Shown here: positions 14,184 to 17,077 of the stretch, one piece after another | Layout: every line of letters begins with the position of its first letter | Position numbering within the stretch: the stretch's first letter is position 1 | Assembly (NCBI GenBank): GCA_963658035.1 | Contig: CAVKOL010000038.1 | Coordinates: forward strand, 1-17,077 | Direction: 5' to 3' | Length of the DNA: 17,077 nt | From: Paratractidigestivibacter sp963658035 | Lineage (GTDB): Bacteria > Actinomycetota > Coriobacteriia > Coriobacteriales > Atopobiaceae | The notes under the pieces: model-generated | What the model was told of the DNA's origin: nothing | What the model saw: the letters and a program-made list of their open reading frames with translations, nothing else | Database searches by the model: none | Program-made: the position numbers and the translations under genes

Positions 14184-15185
14184 ATGAACGTCCTTTGCTT
14201 TGGCGAGCCGCTTATCAGGCTTGCGACCGTTGCCCACGAGCGTCTTGACGATGCCCATACGCTGGAGATTTCCTACAGCGGGGCCGAGCCGGTGGTCGCT
14301 ATCACGCTGTCGCAGTTTGGCGAGCAGGCGTCGTTTGCGGGCAAGCTATCGCGCAACCGGCTGGGGACCAACGCGCTCATGAGCCTTTCTCGCTACGGGG
14401 TGGACACCTCGCGCGTCATTCGAACCGACGACCGCATGGGGCTTTATTACAGCGAGCGCGGCCGGTCGATTCGCCCGACGGTTGTCACGTACGACCGCTC
14501 GGGCACGGCCATGGCAAACGCCAAGCGCGACGACTTTGACTGGGACCGCATGCTCAACGGCATCGAGGTGTTTTTCTTCTCGGGCGTCGTACCTGCGATT
14601 TCGGACGAGATGTTTGCCGCGATCTGCGACGGTCTCAAGGCTTGCCGCGGGCGCGGGATCCGCGTGGTCATGGACCTCAACTACCGCGAGACCATGTGGG
14701 ACCGCAAGCTGGCGATCGAGCGCGTGCACAAGCTGTTGGGCTACGTCGATTTGCTGGTGGCGTCCGAGGACGACATCATCAAGATCGAGGGCGTCTCGCT
14801 GGACGAGCGCGAGGTCTTTGACCACTGCCAGAGCTGGGCGCGCGGGATCGTGATGGATTTTCCTGTGCAGAGCTGCTGTTTTGTGGTGCGCCAGATCGAC
14901 CGCTACGACGTCGCGCGCATTCGCGGCGGCATGATCACGCGCGAGAACTCGTACCTCTCTGTGCCGCAGCAGGTGTCTTTGTCCGATATGTCGAGCTGCG
15001 GCAGCGTTTTCTCGGCGGCGCTGGTGCACGGGCTGTGCACCAAGTGGGAGCCGCAGTTTTGCATCGACTTTGCGACGATGACCTCGGCGTATAAGGCCAC
15101 GGTGGCGGGCGATTTGTGCTTTGCGACCGAGACCGAAATCGCGAGCCTTCTGGCCACGGGCGTCAAACCGAGCATCAGACAGTAA
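14184..15185 (+). CDS. PfkB-family, KdgK-like protein with degenerate active site
   Basis: This 333-residue ribokinase-fold protein resembles 2-keto-3-deoxygluconate kinases: GEPLIRL at 7-13, the YSGAEPVVAIT region at 31-41, RMGLYYSERG at 84-93, VTYDRSGTAMA at 101-111, and MDLNYRETMW at 163-172. The usual C-terminal DTTGAGD motif is instead DMSSCGS (268-274), so the catalytic base Asp is Ser274 and the anion-hole Gly-Ala-Gly is Ser-Cys-Gly. The substrate-region Asn of GGAEANVA is also replaced (Val37 or Val38). The protein may be a non-catalytic sugar or phosphate sensor, or have altered chemistry. The ATG at 14184 follows GGGGGT; open frame reaching back to 14076 lies inside the AEC gene and is rejected. 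DUF956 follows after 15 bases. Confidence 0.88.
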   Translation: MNVLCFGEPLIRLATVAHERLDDAHTLEISYSGAEPVVAITLSQFGEQASFAGKLSRNRLGTNALMSLSRYGVDTSRVIRTDDRMGLYYSERGRSIRPTVVTYDRSGTAMANAKRDDFDWDRMLNGIEVFFFSGVVPAISDEMFAAICDGLKACRGRGIRVVMDLNYRETMWDRKLAIERVHKLLGYVDLLVASEDDIIKIEGVSLDEREVFDHCQSWARGIVMDFPVQSCCFVVRQIDRYDVARIRGGMITRENSYLSVPQQVSLSDMSSCGSVFSAALVHGLCTKWEPQFCIDFATMTSAYKATVAGDLCFATETEIASLLATGVKPSIRQ

Positions 15186-15200
15186 GGGAAGGTGGGCAAC

Positions 15201-15605
15201 ATGGCGGTTGCGGCTTTGAACAACGCGGTTGAGCTGGAGTGCGCCTGCAACTGCATGGCCAACGCGGTTTTACCCAAGCCGGGGGTTCTTGCCTGCGGTG
15301 ACGCGGGGATGGAGTTCGTGCCCACGGATTCTTCTCGCCATGTGCGCCTTGCCTGGGACGACATCGAGCTGGTGCGCGTCGACATCTTTCGCGGCGAGGT
15401 GCGCACACTGGATGTCCACACGCAAGATGGGCAGGTCACGACCCTTGTCCCCAACGACGGCGTCGAGGTTATTCGCCTGTGCCGTGACCACCTTGGCCGC
15501 GAGAAGCTTGAGTCCGTCAACGAGGCCGCCCCGGCGCCTGCCGGCGCCGGGGCCGGGGCGGCCCACAGCCCCCTATCCGCCCTCAAGTCCCTCTTTGGCC
15601 GGTAA
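15201..15605 (+). CDS. DUF956 family protein (ManO-like)
   Basis: This small protein of 134 residues matches the pattern of DUF956: a start LNNAVELE, a KPGVLACGDAGMEF turn, WDDIELVRVDI, a VTTLVPNDGVEVIRLCRDHLG helix, and an LSALKSLFGR amphipathic end. DUF956 proteins are known from mannose-family PTS operons (ManO), where their role is not well defined. Here no mannose PTS gene is visible in the window. A low-complexity Ala/Pro/Gly linker (about 110-124) precedes the last helix, and its DNA holds a 10-base palindrome (15529-15538 with 15543-15552). The ATG at 15201 is chosen over a GTG at 15192 because GGAAGG sits eight bases before it. It ends the AEC/PfkB-like operon. Confidence 0.75.
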   Translation: MAVAALNNAVELECACNCMANAVLPKPGVLACGDAGMEFVPTDSSRHVRLAWDDIELVRVDIFRGEVRTLDVHTQDGQVTTLVPNDGVEVIRLCRDHLGREKLESVNEAAPAPAGAGAGAAHSPLSALKSLFGR

Positions 15606-15633
15606 TTTTCCTCCTCCCAATCCAACCTATTTT

Positions 15634-15757
15634 CGAAATGCGGCGGCGGTATCGCCCTTAACTGGGTATACAAGGTCTACGCATTATCGATAGCTGCGAT
15701 TTTGTCGCTTCTCATATCCAGCCTGACCCCCATTATCGATACTGCCGCCGCATTTCG
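15634..15757. repeat. Palindromic repeat R3 (copy 3 of 4, divergent core)
   Basis: This 124-base unit runs from CGAAA to TTTCG. The arms (15634-15654 and 15737-15757) pair over about 21 bases with one wobble. The core differs strongly from R1, R2 and R4, yet the length is unchanged, and a different inner stem is possible: CTGGGTAT (15662-15669) with ATATCCAG (15714-15721). A short CTGCG-ATTTT stretch still aligns with the CTGCGGTTTT of the others. It lies between the DUF956 stop and the nuclease-like gene, whose GTG start is 53 bases downstream. Confidence 0.82.
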
Positions 15758-15810
15758 CGTTTGTAGGTGGAGCTTTGCCTAATTGGCAAACGGACTGGCA
15801 GGGGGACGCA

Positions 15811-16905
15811 GTGGATACTATTGTCTGTGGATCGAGCGCGTTCAATTATTATCGGGTTCCGCCCCAGTTGTTGGGGCTATACCCGCCGCTGCCCAGCACA
15901 TTTGATGACTCCAACCACTTAAAGCTGGCCAACTCGCCCATGGGCAAAATCCTTGAGAAGCCGATTCATCGCCTGGTCTACAACAAGAACCAGCACCACG
16001 CGAACAAGCTGTACGTGACCCGCGTCGTCAATAGGCCTTTGCCCTTTGGCTCTATCCGCGACACCGAGCACAATCTTCAGGTCACCTCACCCGAGGCCAC
16101 GCTTCTCACGATGGCCGGCAACCTTTCTCGCAACCATCTGCTCATGGCGCTCTACGAGATGGCCGGGAGTTTCTCAGTATTTAAACCAGACGAGACGCTT
16201 GAGTGGCAGCTCAGCGAGGCATTTGGATACAGGTACTCGCAGGCTTATGGCGGATGGCGGCGTGTCGTGAGCACTTCTGGAAAAGCCGCCGCTCTTTGGA
16301 TGCGGCCGCCGCTAATAGAACTGGCCGATTTAAAGCGCTTCTGCGAGGAAGCGGCGGGGTTACACGGGGTCAAAGACCTGCGCTGGGCGGCGAATCACCT
16401 CACCGGCATCTGCGCTTCCCCTCTAGAAGTCCAAGCTTCCATGTTGCTTTCGCTTCCGAGGTCGGTGGGTGGCGAGGGCCTTGTCATTCAAAACAACTGG
16501 CGCATCCCGCTTAGCCCCGAAGCGAGAACCATATATCCGCACGACTGCTGCTACGCAGATATATTCATCGAAGGCGACGGTGACTGCGCAGGTGTTGTTG
16601 TGGAATGCCAAGGAAGAATGGTCCATGACGGCGAAACGGCATGGAGCTCTGACTCCGACCGGGCAACGGCGCTTGCTTGTATGGGATACGAAGTGGTTCT
16701 TCTTACATACGCCCAGCTAAAAGATGCAAAGTCATTTGAAGCCGTGATGAGCGTCATCGCACGCAAGGCAGGTCTCAAAAGGCGGCCAAAAACCAGGCGG
16801 CAGTTAGAGGCCCAAGAAAACCTGCGGGGAGACCTTTTCATCGACTGGGAGACCCTGGGAAACGGCCTCGCCTCTCAAGCTATTTTCGAAAGGCAGCGGC
16901 AGTAA
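15811..16905 (+). CDS. DUF559/AbiEi-like protein with PD-(D/E)XK nuclease-type C-terminus
   Basis: This 364-residue protein has an N-terminal region of AbiEi-like pattern (IVCGSSAFNYYRVPPQ, then VTSPEATLLTMAG at 91-103) and a C-terminal Vsr/DUF559-like fold: SPLEVQASMLLSLP (203-216), Asp250 in ADIFIE, Glu265 in VVVECQGR, then SDSDRATALACMGYEVVLL (280-298). The nuclease-type catalytic Lys position holds Gln267, so activity is uncertain. Related proteins occur as hypothetical or AbiEi-like proteins in Coriobacteriia. The GTG at 15811 follows GGGGGA; a TTG twelve codons earlier is less likely. Codon use is more AT-rich than neighbours (ATA, TTA and AGA are frequent). R3 precedes it and R4 encodes its final FERQRQ and stop. 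No antitoxin or methylase partner is adjacent. Confidence 0.72.
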   Translation: MDTIVCGSSAFNYYRVPPQLLGLYPPLPSTFDDSNHLKLANSPMGKILEKPIHRLVYNKNQHHANKLYVTRVVNRPLPFGSIRDTEHNLQVTSPEATLLTMAGNLSRNHLLMALYEMAGSFSVFKPDETLEWQLSEAFGYRYSQAYGGWRRVVSTSGKAAALWMRPPLIELADLKRFCEEAAGLHGVKDLRWAANHLTGICASPLEVQASMLLSLPRSVGGEGLVIQNNWRIPLSPEARTIYPHDCCYADIFIEGDGDCAGVVVECQGRMVHDGETAWSSDSDRATALACMGYEVVLLTYAQLKDAKSFEAVMSVIARKAGLKRRPKTRRQLEAQENLRGDLFIDWETLGNGLASQAIFERQRQ

Positions 16906-17010
16906 CGCCAGCGGGCAAGTAGACCGGGCTTTAGGCACTGAGTTACCTGCGGTTTTACGTCCCAAAGCAGGCGGCTACTCGGCCGAAGCCGGAACTGCCG
17001 CCGCATTTCG
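16887..17010. repeat. Palindromic repeat R4 (copy 4 of 4)
   Basis: This 124-base unit is close to R2 in sequence and orientation. Extended arms (16885-16903 with 16994-17012) pair over 19 bases with two mismatches or wobbles. It contains the shared AGTAGACCGG block, GAGTTACCTGCGGTTTTAC and the CCCAAAGCAGGCGGCTAC region. Its left arm carries the last codons and TAA of the nuclease-like gene, so the element inserted at, or was captured by, the gene's 3' end. It separates two convergent genes, as R1 and R2 do. Confidence 0.88.
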
Positions 17011-17032
17011 AATTTACTTTGCCCCGCGGCCG

Positions 17033-17077
17033 TCAGACGGCGGCGGGGTCGGCGAAGTTGGCGTCGAGGAAGGCGCG
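17033..17077 (-). CDS. 3' end of an unidentified minus-strand gene (partial)
   Basis: On the minus strand, fourteen codons from the window edge read RAFLDANFADPAAV before a TGA (17033-17035), a coding-like tail in local codon use. An imperfect GC hairpin (17022-17032 with 17038-17048) spans the stop codon and could help end transcription, though no T run follows on the minus strand. The family cannot be told from this fragment. Confidence 0.45.
   Translation of the reverse strand, partial: RAFLDANFADPAAV

Noticed and set aside
102..17010. CRISPR array from repeated elements
   Set aside because: There are only four long palindromic units spread over 17 kb, with no regular short spacers and no cas genes.
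1..17077. tRNA or rRNA genes
   Set aside because: No cloverleaf with conserved T-loop sequence and no rRNA segment was recognised on either strand.

Overview
The window is high-GC bacterial DNA with dense genes, short intergenic gaps, GTG starts and purine-rich ribosome binding sites. The gene families (fermentative CoA metabolism, fructose-family PTS, an AEC transporter, a DUF956 protein, a nuclease-fold protein of a type I associate with Coriobacteriia) suggest an anaerobic gut actinobacterium of class Coriobacteriia, probably Collinsella or a relative. This is an inference from families and composition; no marker gene is present.

Layout. Positions 1-430 hold the 3' end of an unidentified + strand gene, a strong terminator, and two tandem copies (R1, R2) of a palindromic repeat. 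From 431 to 12235 all genes are on the minus strand. In order of transcription (right to left) they are PTS EIIB and EIIC; then, after a hairpin and a 219-base gap, a class II ketose-bisphosphate aldolase, a GarK/GlxK-type glycerate kinase, an AMP-forming acyl-CoA ligase, a fused two-domain CoA-transferase, 3-hydroxyacyl-CoA dehydrogenase, acetyl-CoA acetyltransferase and an iron-dependent alcohol dehydrogenase. A terminator follows, and then an MFS (OFA-like) transporter. A 346-base divergent control region (12236-12581) separates this block from + strand genes: an STM3941-like membrane protein, then a tight trio of AEC transporter, KdgK-like PfkB protein with a degenerate active site, and DUF956 protein. 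The right end holds repeat R3, a gene for a nuclease-fold (DUF559/AbiEi-like) protein, repeat R4, and the 3' end of a minus-strand gene.

How the genes may work together. The PTS would bring in and phosphorylate a sugar, the aldolase would cleave a ketose bisphosphate, and glycerate kinase would feed a three-carbon acid into glycolysis. The following enzymes would condense acetyl-CoA to acetoacetyl-CoA, reduce it to 3-hydroxybutyryl-CoA and exchange CoA with a free acid, or run in reverse for hydroxybutyrate use. No crotonase or butyryl-CoA dehydrogenase is present, so a full butyrate pathway is not encoded here.

The most unusual feature is the family of four palindromic repeats (R1-R4). Each is exactly 124 bases from CGAAA to TTTCG and all align without gaps. 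One copy has compensatory base changes in both arms, and one copy supplies the last codons and stop codon of the nuclease-like gene. Other points of interest are the PfkB protein that lacks its catalytic aspartate, and the PTS leader, which carries three 13-base direct repeats that also read as ribosome binding sites for short chained ORFs.
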